64,000 nt of DNA from NCBI GenBank assembly GCA_030549495.1, contig JAUIRK010001035.1, positions 1 through 64,000 on the forward strand. The letters run 5' to 3'. Source of the DNA: Nectonema munidae (lineage: Eukaryota > Nematomorpha > Nectonematoida > Nectonematidae). Positions 1-11,084 of this stretch are shown piece after piece. Both the position numbers and the translations under genes were made by a program. The notes beneath the pieces were generated by a model. It ran no database searches and was not told where the DNA came from. It worked only from the letters and a program-made list of their open reading frames with translations. The stretch's first letter is position 1; every line of letters begins with the position of its first letter.

Positions 1-12
1 TAGGTAGGTAGG
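1..12. repeat. TAGG microsatellite at the 3' end of LINE A
   Basis: Three TAGG units are visible at the very edge of the window, directly next to the LINE A 3' terminus. The tract may extend to the left. The same tetranucleotide lies at the 3' end of LINE B. Confidence 0.75.
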
Positions 13-681
13 AAGAAATATCTAAGCACTATCGGACTTCTCCATATGCTTGCGAAATGCTTGAGGTATAAAGTTGAAGTTTGAAAGAAGTGTATTGATT
101 AGGCTTGTGAATGGATTAGGAATGAGGGACTTTGGAGAAATTGATTAGTTGTTGAGGGAGTTTGAAGTGTAGAATGCTGGATTTTTGAGGTGGTAGTTGA
201 AGGATGAATGATTGGGCAAAGGTAGTCGGTGGGTGGTAAAGAATATAGGTCTTAAATAGAAGAAAATAGTGTAGTTATTTTTGTAGATTTTTTTTTTTTT
301 TAAAGTGAGTTTATGTGGTATAAAAAGTCTCTGGGTTCGGAGATTTCAAGTTTGACTCTATGAAGATAATGAGAGAGTTTAGGGCATTGAGGAGGTTCGG
401 GTATAAAAGTAGTTCGAAGAAATTAGATGGTGGGCGATTGAGAGTTTTGACGGATAGTGTGAGAAATGAAGTTCTTACGTGGTTGTAGTGGCAGCAGGAA
501 AGTAGAAGGTGCTGAGGTGTTTCTTGTTGATTGCAGTTGAATCTACATAGATTGCTTGGTGATTTTTTAATACGGTAGAGATAGGAGTTGCAGGGGCAGT
601 GTCCGGTTAGCCATCTGATTAGCGGTCATGGGGGGAACAATTTCATTTTTGACCAAATGTCAAGAATTTGGTTTGGATTTT

Positions 682-2004
682 TTATAGGTTGAAAGAAAAT
701 GGGGGGTGAGGATTTGATGAGTTCTTGTCTAAGGTATTGAGTGTTAGATCTAAGTAGAGGGGTATAGTTTCTAGGGGAAATGAGGTAATCGGGATGTACG
801 GGGTATTTGGGGGTACTTTTTTAGCTAGCTTTTCTACATAAGTGTTTTCTAGAATGTTTGAGTGAGCTGGGTACCAGTAGAGGTGTATTTCAAAGTAATT
901 TGATAAGTAGGTGAGTTTAGAAACAAGGGTGTATGTTAAGAATGAGATGTTGTGTTTGAGGCTTAGGTCTTTGATGATGTTTTGTGAGTCTGTAAAAAAG
1001 TGTAGTGTGTTGTAATGTCTAAGGGAAAACTTATTTTGGCTTATGTAATCGCAAGCATGTAGAAGGGCATAGCATTCACCACTATATATTGGAAGAGAGA
1101 GATCAATGGCAGACATTTTTGAGTAAACAGGGAAGAGAGAAGGGCCTTTGAAGAGTGCAAAAGCATAGGAAGTTTTGTTTACGGTTTTTGAGCTATCCAG
1201 GAATATTCTTAAAGAAGTTGAGGTAAAGTTGGAGCGGGTCGTAATTAGAAGTTTAGCGATGGATTTGATGAAACAGTTGTGAAGAGAGAAAGGTAATGGT
1301 GAGGAAGGGTTAAATAAAGGTAGTGGAGTGATTTTGGGTTGGATGAAAATGTTGTTTGGAGAAGACGAAAATTGTTGGAATAAGGATTTGTAGTAAGTTT
1401 GAGAGGGTGTAATTTGAGTGTTATGGAAATAGAAGGACTTAAGATAAGAATTTGGTTCGATGCGTGTTATGATATATTTTTTGGTAGCAGATTGTTTCAG
1501 ATGAAGGATTAGAGGAAAGCAGTTCGTGAAGAATTCTAGGATTCTAGTAGGTGAGGGTTTGTAGGCCCTGGTCATTGTGATGAGGCAAAGGCGGTGGATT
1601 TTATTTAGATAAGTGAGTGATGAGGGGTAGTTTAATGATAGGCCCCATGAAAGAATGCCATACTCAAGCGTAGGTAGGATGATTGATTTGTATATAAAAG
1701 ATGAGTGTTGAATACTTAGACCCCATTTATAAGATATAATTTTAGTAAGAGAGAAAAGAGTTGAAGATAGTTTGTGGTATAGGTTTTTGAAGTGGGATGA
1801 CCATTTGAATTTTGATTGAAAGGTGAGCCCTAAATATTTCATGGAGGAAGATGGTTGGATGAGGATATCGCTGGATGTTAATAGTGGGAGGTGAGGGGAA
1901 TGTGTTCGTATGAAGTGTATAAGAGTTGATTTTGTTGCGTTAAATTTTACTTTTAATGAATCGGCTGTAAAAGTTAGCGTGTTATAGAGAGAGTTGATGT
2001 TCAT
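682..2004 (-). pseudogene. LINE A ORF2, RT thumb and RNase H domain
   Basis: The frame is 440 codons long. KYLGLTFQSKFKWSSHF is the RT block after the catalytic site. RNase H acidic residues are visible in FLDSSK, SGECYALLHA and FTDSQN. The last motif reads ENTYVEKLAK, where relatives have VD or AD, so the fourth acid is Glu instead of Asp. Downstream (about 620-350) a Cys/His region with CNCNQQ...HLLLSC-like spacing can be read in other frames. Confidence 0.85.
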
Positions 2005-2042
2005 TATGTTTTCTTTTTGAGAATTTGTGGTAAAGATGAACG

Positions 2043-3050
2043 TTAAATCATCTGAATAGCATTGAAAAAGGCTGAATTGTTAGCTAATATATCTAATAGG
2101 GGGTTTATAAATATAATCCAGAGGATATCGGAGAGGCACGCACCTTGTGGCGTGGATAGTGAGAGGGAATGAATGGCAACTAGAGAATTGTGTCTGAATA
2201 TAAGGCACCGATTTGAAAGGTAATTTTGAATGAATTTTATGAGATAATTGGGGTATTTTTGTCGGATCATATTGAAAATGATAGCAGGATGCCATGCTGA
2301 ATTGAAGGCGTTGTTGATGTCTAGAAAGTGGGCGGATGATGTTAATTTGGAAGATAGTTTTGTTTCGAGGTAGGAGGAGACTCTATATGGAGCGGATTCT
2401 AGACTTTTGTGTGGGAGGTATGCAAATTGGAAGGGACTAATTTTGTTAGATGTGGTGATGTGAAAGAGAAACCTTTTGCGTAGAATTTTTTCTAAGATTT
2501 TTCCTAAAGTAGGAAGGATGGTGATTGGTCGCCAGTTGGTTATGAGGCCTAAGTCTTTGTTGGGTTTGGGAAGTAAAATAAGCTTTACTATTTTCCAGAT
2601 AGATGGGAAAAAGGAGAATTTTAGGCAACTGTTGTATAATTGTAAGAGATATTGTGAATATAAAGGGAAGGATTTTATGATATGTTTTGTGGTTATAAGA
2701 TCAATGCTTGGGGATGTTTTAGGATTTAGGTTATTTATAGCTGAGGCTAATTCCGCTAGATTTACTGGAGGAAAAGTTTGGGATGAGTTTAGGGATGAGA
2801 AGGAGGAGACATGTTCGCGTATAGAGTGGTTTACTATGTTATCGGATGTGTGAGAATCCTAAGGGAAAAGCATTGAAAGAAAGGATGGGACGATTAATGG
2901 GTCGTTGGAAATTATGTGCGGTAGGAGTGGATTGATTTGAGAAACTTTGCGATTTTTGCGGATGGAATTAATCATCTTCCATGGATTTTTAAAAGAGGAG
3001 GAGCAGAATTTTTTCCAAGATTCTTTTTTTGCAGAATTTATTTCTGTCAT
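2043..3050 (-). pseudogene. LINE A ORF2, reverse transcriptase domain
   Basis: The RT fingers and palm are split over frames on the minus strand. Visible blocks include NPWKMINSIRK near 2980, RPITILP near 2530, DINNAFNSAWHP near 2290 and STPQGACLSDILW near 2130. The catalytic box (CYSDDL, about 2060) is in a different frame from the preceding block, so there is a frameshift just before it. Confidence 0.8.
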
Positions 3051-3470
3051 ATATCTATTTTTTATATTGAAGTAGTGTTCGATGTTGTTAGGGCTACGGT
3101 TTTTACGAAGTGTTTTAAGAGAATGTCTTAGAGATTTTTTAAGCGAGGTGAGAAAGGGAGTCCAGAAGTATGTGTGTTTTCTACGTGAATATGGTTTGGC
3201 TGGGGTTGATAGTGTGATGGAAAGTGTAATTATGTTGTTGAGGGTAAGGGCTGCAGAGTCAAGATCACCGGGAGAATTAATCTGGGGAATAGTTGAGGGA
3301 AGTTGTGACTTTAATTGATTTAGGAAGGTGGTCCAGTTAGTTTTAGGTGTGTTTTGATTAGATACTCTTGTGAAAGATTTTATATTAACTTGATAAGTTA
3401 TAAAAAGATGGTCAGAAGCAGATGGTGTGTTTGAGATGTGCCAATTTGTAATAAATTTTAATGTGTTTTT

Positions 3471-4064
3471 TCAGGCTATGGTTAGGTCAACATAGGAGGA
3501 CGCGGTTTTGTTGTTAGTAAATTTCATAAAAGTTGGGTCTTTAGATGTATCCATTATGTAAAGATTGTGTTTGGCTAGGAAGGAGAGGAGTTGCGCATCA
3601 CGTGTATTTTCTTTGTAGTCCCACAGGAAAGAACGGGTATTGCAATCTGTGCTGATGATAATGTGATGATTTTTGAGATAAAGAGGTGATAAGTTTTGAG
3701 TGGCTTTAAGATCGTGAGAAAAGTTTAAGGGAATGGCATGTGTATTGGAAGGGGCAGAGTAGAGAGAACAGAAAATAAGGGGTGAGCTTTCGCTCAATAT
3801 TAGGACAAATATGTATTCTTGAGTCGAGTGTTGATGTATGAAAGAAAAGTGTATAGGTGATTTTATGATGATACAGGCTGAATAAAGAGTTACTGTAGGT
3901 GCATGTAGTACAGTGTAATTTGGAGGAATTGAAGGGAAAGAAGAGTTTTTTGTGTAGGGCTCGTTTATGGATATAATATCAAAAGAGTTAGAATGTAGGA
4001 TTTTGAGGAGGTTTGACCAAGCTGTTTTGGAGTGTTTTAGATTTATGTGGAGAATGTTTAACAT
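3471..4064 (-). pseudogene. LINE A ORF2, endonuclease domain
   Basis: The frame encodes an apurinic-type (APE) endonuclease: MLNILHINLKHSK at the start, DIISINEPYT with the metal-binding Glu, STDCNTRSFLW and the closing SSYVDLTIA. This enzyme nicks target DNA to prime reverse transcription in LINEs. The SDH end lies past the local frame. Confidence 0.85.
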
Positions 4065-4372
4065 ATAAAGGTTCTGAGTAAGTTTTGGTGGTTTTCATTT
4101 AGGTTCGTAAGATGTTGTACTCGAAAGGGGCAAGAGAGGGCTGAATGTTGTTGTTTGCAATTAGAGCATTTTAGACGTGCAGGGTTTTCTTTGAAGATAC
4201 AAGAGGCAATAGAATGATCTCTTTGACCACAGTGAGCGCAGTGGGGAGAGTTTGATTTACAGTGTAAGGTTGTGTGGTTAAATTTGAGGCAGGTCTCACA
4301 TTGATGTAATTTGGGTTTTAGTATTTTAAAGGTTAGAATGAGGTTTTCTACTATAAGTTTAGGGTTTTCCAT
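4058..4372 (-). pseudogene. LINE A ORF1, zinc-knuckle part
   Basis: The frame contains three CCHC-type knuckles: CETCLKFNHTTLHC, CAHCGQRDHSIASC and CSNCKQQHSALSC. This is the nucleic-acid-binding end of the Gag-like ORF1 in R1/LOA/Jockey-type LINEs. The stop TAA at 4060-4058 lies inside ATGTTAA, whose ATG opens ORF2, so the two ORFs overlap by seven bases. Confidence 0.85.
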
Positions 4373-4386
4373 TAGGAATTTGGCTA

Positions 4387-5166
4387 TTATCGAGTTACTA
4401 GGGGAAAGGAGGTGGTGTAAGAATAGATACCCTCTTTTCCTATTTTTTTTAAAGATTCAAGTGTGACTAAGGATTTAATATGGGGGTTACTTTCGTAAAG
4501 TAGTTGGGATAGAGAGTCTAGGGGTATTTCTTTAGGGATACTTGGAAGTAGAAAAGTTGGGTATGAAGGTGAAATATCATTGGTAGTGACACCGTTTTTG
4601 TTCAATTTAGAAACAACAGTGTCTTTTTCAGCGGTTGAGGAGAATTGAAAATAGAGAGTTCCTTCGTTAGAACTTCTGGTGTTTTTTATGGTAAAAGGGT
4701 TTAATTTAGGTTCCATTTTTTTGATTATGGATTTTTTAAAATCTATAATTTCGGTGCGAGATTTAGTTGATTGCTTAGGGATTATTTGGATTGAGAGTTT
4801 TGGGTCTAACTTTTTTCGTGGTTTGGGAAGTAAGTTGGGTATACAAGAAGTAGAATGGTTAGTAATGATCGATGGTTGGGTAGTAGCAGTTGAAGCATAA
4901 CTGATAGTATTGGAGTTGGGTGTATTGGAGAGGTTCATAAGTTTAATTTCTAAGTTTGAGGCAATGTTTAAAAGGGTGTCAGATTTTAGTTTATAGAATT
5001 TAATGCTATCTTCAGCGGATAGTGATGCGTGAGAAATGAATTCGTCAAAACTGTTAGAGATAATTTGAGAGATCGTTGGGGTTTGAGTTTTAATTTCAGG
5101 AAATGGTCGTTTAGATGTAGGGGGAGAGGTGTTCGTGTGTATAGATTGTATGGGTTTATTTTCCAT
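4387..5166 (-). pseudogene. LINE A ORF1, N-terminal part (Gag-like)
   Basis: This 259-codon frame starts at ATG 5166, about 220 bases from the presumed 5' end. It is rich in Ser, Thr, Asn and Pro at the start and basic later. It has no recognisable fold beyond a possible RNA-binding segment before the zinc knuckles. It ends just before the knuckle frame, so ORF1 has one frameshift near 4380. Confidence 0.7.
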
Positions 5167-5393
5167 AGTTGTGAGTTTAAAGAGAGAAAAGTAAGGTAGA
5201 AAGAGATAAGGAAAAACTAGATTTTTTCCCCCCTTTAAATATGACAGATGTAGTTATTAGAATAGTCTATGTGTGTGGGTAGGATGTCTATGTTATATAT
5301 AAAATAGTAAATATTAAATTAAAGGAAAAATAATCTTGCAACGTTGGCAGCCATTGAAAATAAGATTGAATTAATTTATGTAAAAAGAGTAGC

Positions 5394-5413
5394 TAGGTAG
5401 GTAGGTAGGTAGT
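5394..5413. repeat. TAGG microsatellite between LINE B and LINE A
   Basis: Five TAGG units sit exactly between the 3' end of LINE B (minus strand, CCTA there) and the 5' region of LINE A. Read with the LINEs this is (CCTA)n. Confidence 0.9.
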
Positions 5414-5885
5414 GAGATCTCAAAGCACAATGCGACTTAAGTCGATATGCTTGCAGTGCTGTGTTGCTTAGGAATATAGGAGAAAGGTGGGTTTAATGAT
5501 CTAAATTAAAAAAAAAAACAAGTGTGGATATAAAAGCTAAAAAAAATGACTAATTGGGTGAATGGATGGGCAAGACAGTAAGTTTAGGTTCAATTACATT
5601 AATCAATTTATTAAGTTTGATGAGAAGGGGTGGATAATAGATTAGGTCAGTTAGAGAGATAGGAAAACGTCCAAGAGTGCGCACAGTCGAGTTAATGAAA
5701 TTTTCGCAGATTGTGTGGGTATAATGACATGTAAAAATAATGTGGTAGGGTGACTCTGAAAATTCATGACATAGACGACATAAGCTATCATTGGAAATTT
5801 TTCGTTGAAAGAAGTATTCTTTGCAAGATACATGACCTGACAGCCATCTAATAAGATGCCGGGTTATTTTGAACTTGTTTTGGCT

Positions 5886-6940
5886 CTATATATATTGAAT
5901 TGATTGTAAATTTGAGAATGAATTGGTTAAACGGGACTTTGAAGAAATACTTTCCCTGTTCCAGATTTTATAAATGTAGTCAATGAAAGCCAAGTTGAAA
6001 ACTTTGAAGTGGGTGGAAAGGGACAAGACGGGTGAGAGATGATTTGCTTGCTTGGCTAAGATGTCGACATAGTGGTTTTCGTAGATATCTGTGTGGGATG
6101 GGCACCAATCAAAACTTAAAGAGAATTTGTTAGATAAAAGGAGAAGTTTCGGATAAATTAGAGATATGAAGTAGGGAATTCGGGCAGGCAGGTTGAGATG
6201 ATGAATAGTGTTACGAGAATCAGTAAAGAAGCTCAAATGTTTAAATAAAGAAAAAGACTCGATATTGGAAAAAAGATGGTTACAAGCAGAGATGATAGCG
6301 ATTGATTCAGCTTCTGATGTGGAGTGTAAGTAATCAATGGTAGGAATTTGAAGAAAGGAGAAATTGAGAAAGGCTCGAAAAAGGCCCATGCTATTGAGCA
6401 ATGATTTGAAGACTTTGAAGCATCGGAAAATATACGCAAAATATGAGGGCTAATGCGAGATGTCAAAATAGACGATTTTGCTAAACTGTTATTACGACAG
6501 ATGTTCAAAGAGTATGGAAGGGGTGATGAGGGATGCTTTAAAATTATAGATGGCAAATTATGATGAACAAAGAGAACTTTCAAGTTAGGAGCAAAAGAAG
6601 AAAGTAATGAGTTAAAAAAACTGAAGGAAGGCGTGATGTCAGAAAAATCATGAGAAGTTAAGAGTGGAGGATTACAAGATTTATACATGAAAATAAATCT
6701 CTTTAGTAAAATCTTTTTTAGTTAAAGATGGAGAGGAGAAATATCTAGCATAATTTCAAGTAAGCTAGTAGAGGTAGAGCGGAATGCCTTAGATATAGAG
6801 AGGAGACACAGCCTATGAATTTTAGAAAGTAGATTGAGCGAAGATGAATGAAGAAGAGCTAGGTCCCAGGAGAGAATACCGTATTGAATGATGGGAAGGA
6901 CAATGCCGGTGTATATAAAACGAGAGTGAGAGACAGACAA
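5886..6940 (-). pseudogene. LINE B thumb and RNase H domain (several frames)
   Basis: Three overlapping frames hold the remainder of ORF2. 6940-6722 matches the GILSWGL...NKIHRLCL segment of LINE A. 6688-6233 holds LRIFSDASKSS, the first RNase H acid. 6401-5886 holds STSEAESIAIISAC, FTDSRN and CPSHTDIYENHYVDILAKQA, the other three. At least two frameshifts separate them. Confidence 0.8.
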
Positions 6941-6995
6941 GCCCCATTTGTAAGCAACGATTTTTTTGTGGAAAAAATTGTGAAGCTTAGCTTTT

Positions 6996-8054
6996 TTATA
7001 AACATTTGAAGTGTTCCGTCCAACGTAAGTTGGATTGGAAAGTGAGCCCGAGATATTTAACTGATGATGAGGGTGTTATATAGGATGAGTCTAAGGTGAC
7101 ACCAAGATTTGAAACTGATTTGCGCGTGAAATGGATCAAAGACGTTTTAGATGGGTTAAAGGAGATTTTGAATGAGCTAGAAAATTTCACTAGAGATTTG
7201 AAAAAAGTTGAAATTCTATAAAGATTCTTAACTTGTGAGTCACTTGAGAAGGAGGATACAATGTCATCAGAATAACATTGAGCGAAGTCTGTATTTGACC
7301 TAATAAACTCGAGGATTGGATTGATTAGGACAATCCAGAGAATATCGGAGAGGCAACCACCTTGGGGTGTAGATAGAGAGAGAGAATGAACAGCAGAGAA
7401 GAATTTATATTTGAAGATGAGTTGTCTGTTTGAAAGGTAGCTAGATATTAATTTAATTAGGTACTTGGGGCAAGCTTTAGATAGAAGATTGGATAGAATA
7501 GCAGGATGCCAAGCATTATTGAACGCATTGGATATGTCAAGAAAAATAGAAGAACATATTTTTTTCTCTTGATTCGATTTTTTAATGTAAGTGGAGAAGT
7601 TTGAAAGTGAGGATTCGGTATTTCTGAACGGTAGGTAAGCACATTGAAGATTATTATTGAGATTATTGGAGTGAATTTGATAGCTAAGTCGACGTCTGAT
7701 AATTTTTTCGAAAATTTTACCTATGGCTGGAAGAATAGTGATGGGGCGCAAATTGGAAGAAATGTTCAGATATTTATGTGCTTTCGGAATAAAAATGAGA
7801 CGACCTATTTTCCAAATGGAAGGAAAGTGGGAAAGAGATAGAATTGAATTGAAAACTAAGATAAGGTGGTTGATGAAGAGATGAAATGATCTTTGAATAT
7901 GTAAGGGAGTAATCAGATCAAAACTAAGAGAAGATCTAGAGTTAAGATTGTCAATAGTTTGGGTTATTTCCTTGATGGTGATCTCAGGGAACGAGGGATT
8001 TTGAATTTTAGAAAGTGAAAAGGTCATCTTAGCGCGCAGTAATGAGTGACTCAC
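6996..8054 (-). pseudogene. LINE B reverse transcriptase
   Basis: An unbroken 352-codon frame covers fingers and palm: LRPITILPAIGKIFEKII, IFLDISNAFNNAWHPAIL, LSTPQGGCLSDILW, then CYSDDIVSSF with the catalytic Asp pair, and KYLGLTFQSNLRWTEHF. The YSDD box and order fit R1/LOA-type LINEs. It is the best-preserved RT in the window. Confidence 0.9.
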
Positions 8055-8842
8055 GTCATCAGAAGTAGGTGAATCATGAGGGAAAAAAGAAGTAAGAAAA
8101 GAAGGATTGTAATAGATTTTGTCCGGGAGGAAAAAAGAATTGATGAAAGGAAGATCAGCTTATTTTTTCTTATTGGATAATGCGTTGATAATTTTCCAAG
8201 GATTTTTGCTTGCTTGAGAGGTGTATTTGATCCAAGAGCCTCTTTTCTCTTGATTGATTGCAGATTTGAAATCAGCTATACAACTTTGATATTTTAAAAG
8301 AGAAGGTGTGGTTCGTTGCTTTCTAAAACTTTTGAGAGCTTGACGTGCGGCTGACTTCAGGCGAGAAAGATTTGAATTCTAGAAGAAAGCATTTTTCCTA
8401 GCAAACACGCGATTTTTGGGAGTTTTAAAAGAAATGCTTTCAGAAATCGCATTGTTTAACTGAAGAGAGAATGATTCTAACTCTGAAGTAGAAGATAGAG
8501 AACGGTGGACAGAAGGAAGATTTTTTTAACGGTTTGAGAAATGTTAGCCAGTGGAGATGGTTATTTGCTGAAGCGTATGTCGAACAGCTAGAGGGTAAGG
8601 TATCAATTTGAAAAGTGATAAAATGATGGTCAGAAGCTGATGGGTTGTCGGATATAGACCAGTTCAGGATATGGCTGAGAGAAAACTTAGAGGTTAGAGT
8701 TAGATCAATGTGGGAAGAAATAAAAGAATTAGTAAAAAGGGATTATATCTATATCACCATTAAAAATTTAGACATTTGAGAAACATAAATATAAAATAAA
8801 GTGTAAGGTGTTAAAGCTGAAATTAGCTAAAGCAGATACCGC

Positions 8843-8990
8843 TTAATTAATTATATCATAAAATTGTGTATTAAAGGTTTCTTATATGCGCATTGGAAAC
8901 TATGCACCAGTTACCCTTAATTAATTATATCATAAAATTGTACATTAAAGGTTTCTTATATGCGCATTGGAAACTATGCACCAGTTACCA
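8843..8990. repeat. 74-bp tandem duplication
   Basis: Two adjacent copies with a 74-bp period begin at 8843 and 8917, each starting TTAATTAATTATATC and ending GCACCAGTTACC. They differ at only a few bases, so the duplication is recent. It lies just upstream of the LINE B truncation point. Confidence 0.9.
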
Positions 8991-9617
8991 TTAATGTGGA
9001 AAAGAAACGTAAAAAAATATTTGATTATTTTACGTTATAACTTTTCGCAATTTTATAATTTCTAAAATTAAAAAAAAATTTTTTAGTACGTTAAAAATTA
9101 TTTAAAATTTGCCATGCAAAAATATTAATTAATTTATCATGAAATATTGTTTCAAAAATAGTTTAAACGCAGATAATTTTATTTCTTCTTATTACATTGC
9201 CTCAACTCAACTTCGTCGAAAACCTTCTTAAGAAATACTTATTCTTGAAAAGTGCATTAGAATGCGCCAGAGTGCGTAAGCATCAAGAAGTAATTAAAGA
9301 ATATAAAATAGGTCCTTTTTATGAATATTTATTGTAGATTAGCATAATTCATGTTACAGAGTATGATGGCTTTAAGTCTTCTTTTATAACAAATTCAAGA
9401 AGTGAAAAGTATATTTAAACAAATTTATTTAGTATAAAAATTTTATTTAATATTATTGCTTGAGAAGTAAACCCTAACCCTAAAAAGGCCCTATTTAATA
9501 TTATTCTTTTATATGTTTTTAATTAAAAAATTAATAATATGAAATATTTATATTATGTATTTATTTAAAATATAAGTAGTAAATTGCTGTTTTTAACTTT
9601 TTATATTCGAAATTGCT
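8991..9617. other. AT-rich spacer, nothing recognised
   Basis: No gene, repeat family or structured RNA is evident. Short ORFs are chance frames. Confidence 0.5.
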
Positions 9618-9765
9618 TAGTGGCGTGAGTACAGTTGGTTAGATAGTGGGTTTCGATAAATCAAGGTCTTGGGTTCGATCCCGTATCAAGCCTACTTTCA
9701 TCATAGGTCGATAGAAGCGGCCCAATTGTGCCTTCTCGATTAAAACATCTCACGTTATCTTTATC
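9618..9765 (+). mobile_element. tRNA-derived SINE, copy 1
   Basis: The head resembles a tRNA: an A-box-like GAGTACAGTTGGTTAGATAG and a B box GGTTCGATCCC. The tRNA-unrelated body reads CAATTGTGCCTTCTCGAT and the tail ends CACGTTATCTTTATC. The same module occurs on both strands at about nine places in this window, which marks it as a retroposon and not a tRNA gene. Confidence 0.85.
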
Positions 9766-9933
9766 AATCAAAAAATATTTATTCTTTTTAAATATAACGT
9801 TAGCTCCCCTTACTTTTAAAATAGAAAGATAAACCTAGTCTTTAATAATTAATTTTTATCAAATTATGCACATACGAATCTAAAAGTAAGGGGAGCCAAC
9901 GATATATTTAAAAAGAATAAATATTTTTTGATT
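9766..9933. repeat. Long inverted repeat, arms of about 54 bp
   Basis: The arms 9766-9819 and 9880-9933 are nearly perfect complements (core CTCCCCTTACTTTTA and its complement) with a 60-base loop. A transcript would fold into a long hairpin. It starts right where SINE copy 1 ends, so it may be a small foldback/MITE that marks or shares that insertion site. Confidence 0.85.
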
Positions 9934-10229
9934 TGAACATTTTTCTATTCTTTGATTACTTGACAAATATAATATTTAAAATCGTGCAAATTGCAAAGTA
10001 AAGGTAATAACTTTTGTAACATCGTATGAGGTAGCAAAATATGAACAGAAAGTTTCATATTTTTTAAAGAATATTTTTCGATTCTTTGATTACAGAATTT
10101 TATTTTGATTATTTGATAAAATATATTATTTAATATCGTGAAAAAATAGCAAAAATATAGGTAATAACTTATCTAACATCCTCTTCCCAAATGAGGTATA
10201 TCAAATCTTACATCTAGCAAAATATGAAC

Positions 10230-10690
10230 TGATAGGTTGGAGATGAAGCATCGCGGTATACAGGTTGGAGATGAATCATCGCGGTATACAGGTTGGAGAT
10301 AAACCATCGTAGTATACAGGTATATAGGTAATAACTTATGCAGCATCGTCTCCCGAATGAGGTATATCAAATCTTACAACTAGCAAATGTGAACAGAAAG
10401 TTGAACATTGTCTGCCTAGTCATTTGTACATGGAATAGAAACCATCGTAGTATACAGGTCGGAGATGAATAATCGTAGTATACAGGTTGGAGATGAATCA
10501 TCGTAGTATAGAGGTTGGAGATGAAACATCGTAGTATAGAGGTTGGAGATGGATCATCGTAGTATACATGTTGGAGATGAATCATCGTAGAATACAGGTT
10601 GGAGATGAATCATCGTAGAATACAGGTTGGAGATGAATCATCGTAGTATAGATGTTGGATATGAATCATCGTAATATACAGGTTGGAGAT
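10230..10690. repeat. 28-bp minisatellite
   Basis: About thirteen units with the core GGTTGGAGATGAATCATCG followed by TAGTATACA. The array is split by about 120 bases (10321-10440) that repeat the sequence just left of the array (AATGAGGTATATCAAATCTT). So a larger unit has also been duplicated. Reverse-strand ORFs across it are repeat translations. Confidence 0.9.
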
Positions 10691-11080
10691 AACACTCAAG
10701 TTGTCTAACCGCGTTCAACCGTACAGGTTATGAGAAAATATCATTACATAATATAGAAGAGTTTCCTAAACTATTTATACTGAAAAAATATTTCTTCAAA
10801 TATATTACTGAGCTAGAAGGTTGATGCAATCAGAATTAGAAACAATATAATTTGACTTCATAAAATCCCGCAGTTATGGTACGATTGAGAGCTTACAATG
10901 CAAGTATAATCTCGAGTAATAAATGTGGTGTGTTCATTGTAAAAAAAATTAAAAAGTAAATTTTTCCCATTTTTTTACAGAAGAGTTTCCTAAAACTTCA
11001 TACAGAAATAATATTTCTTCAATGTGTGTGTATGCGCACGTGTGTTAGATTAGAAAATTATAATTATTTTATAAAAATAT
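10691..11080. other. AT-rich spacer, nothing recognised
   Basis: No gene or repeat family is seen. A short TG/CG-rich run (GTGTGTGTATGCGCACGTGT) lies near 11025. Confidence 0.4.
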
Positions 11081-11084
11081 AGAA

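Larger units (their letters stand above)
1..5390 (-). mobile_element. LINE A: R1/LOA-like non-LTR retrotransposon, near full length, decayed
   Basis: The element reads right to left. It has an ORF1 with three zinc knuckles (5166-4058), then ORF2 with endonuclease (4064-3471), reverse transcriptase (about 3050-2040), RNase H and a C-terminal Cys/His region (2004 to about 350), followed by a 3' UTR that runs into a TAGG/CCTA tract at the window edge. RNase H in this position is known from the I, R1, LOA and related clades. HINL near the ORF2 start fits R1/LOA. The reading frame is broken in several places, including between ORF1 halves and at the YSDD motif, so the copy is not active. Confidence 0.85.
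5414..8745 (-). mobile_element. LINE B: second R1/LOA-like LINE, 5' truncated
   Basis: This is a diverged relative of LINE A in the same orientation. It begins inside the endonuclease (SSHIDLTLTSKFSLSHILNW and SASDHHFITFQI near 8740-8600), then carries RT, RNase H and a Cys/His C-terminal region (LCRLCHEF...YHIIFTCHYTH near 5800-5700). Its 3' terminal 50 bases resemble those of LINE A, including ATATGCTTGC, and end in the CCTA tract. The 5' end near 8745 is a truncation within the endonuclease, as is normal for LINEs. Confidence 0.85.

Noticed and set aside
9618-9700. tRNA gene (GGTTCGATCC B box)
   Set aside because: The same tRNA-like head with an unrelated body recurs many times on both strands, and no full cloverleaf is evident.
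10173-10585. Reverse ORFs with repeated LQPVY units
   Set aside because: They are translations of the 28-bp minisatellite.
10230-10690. CRISPR-like array
   Set aside because: Units are contiguous without unique spacers, and the genome is clearly animal.
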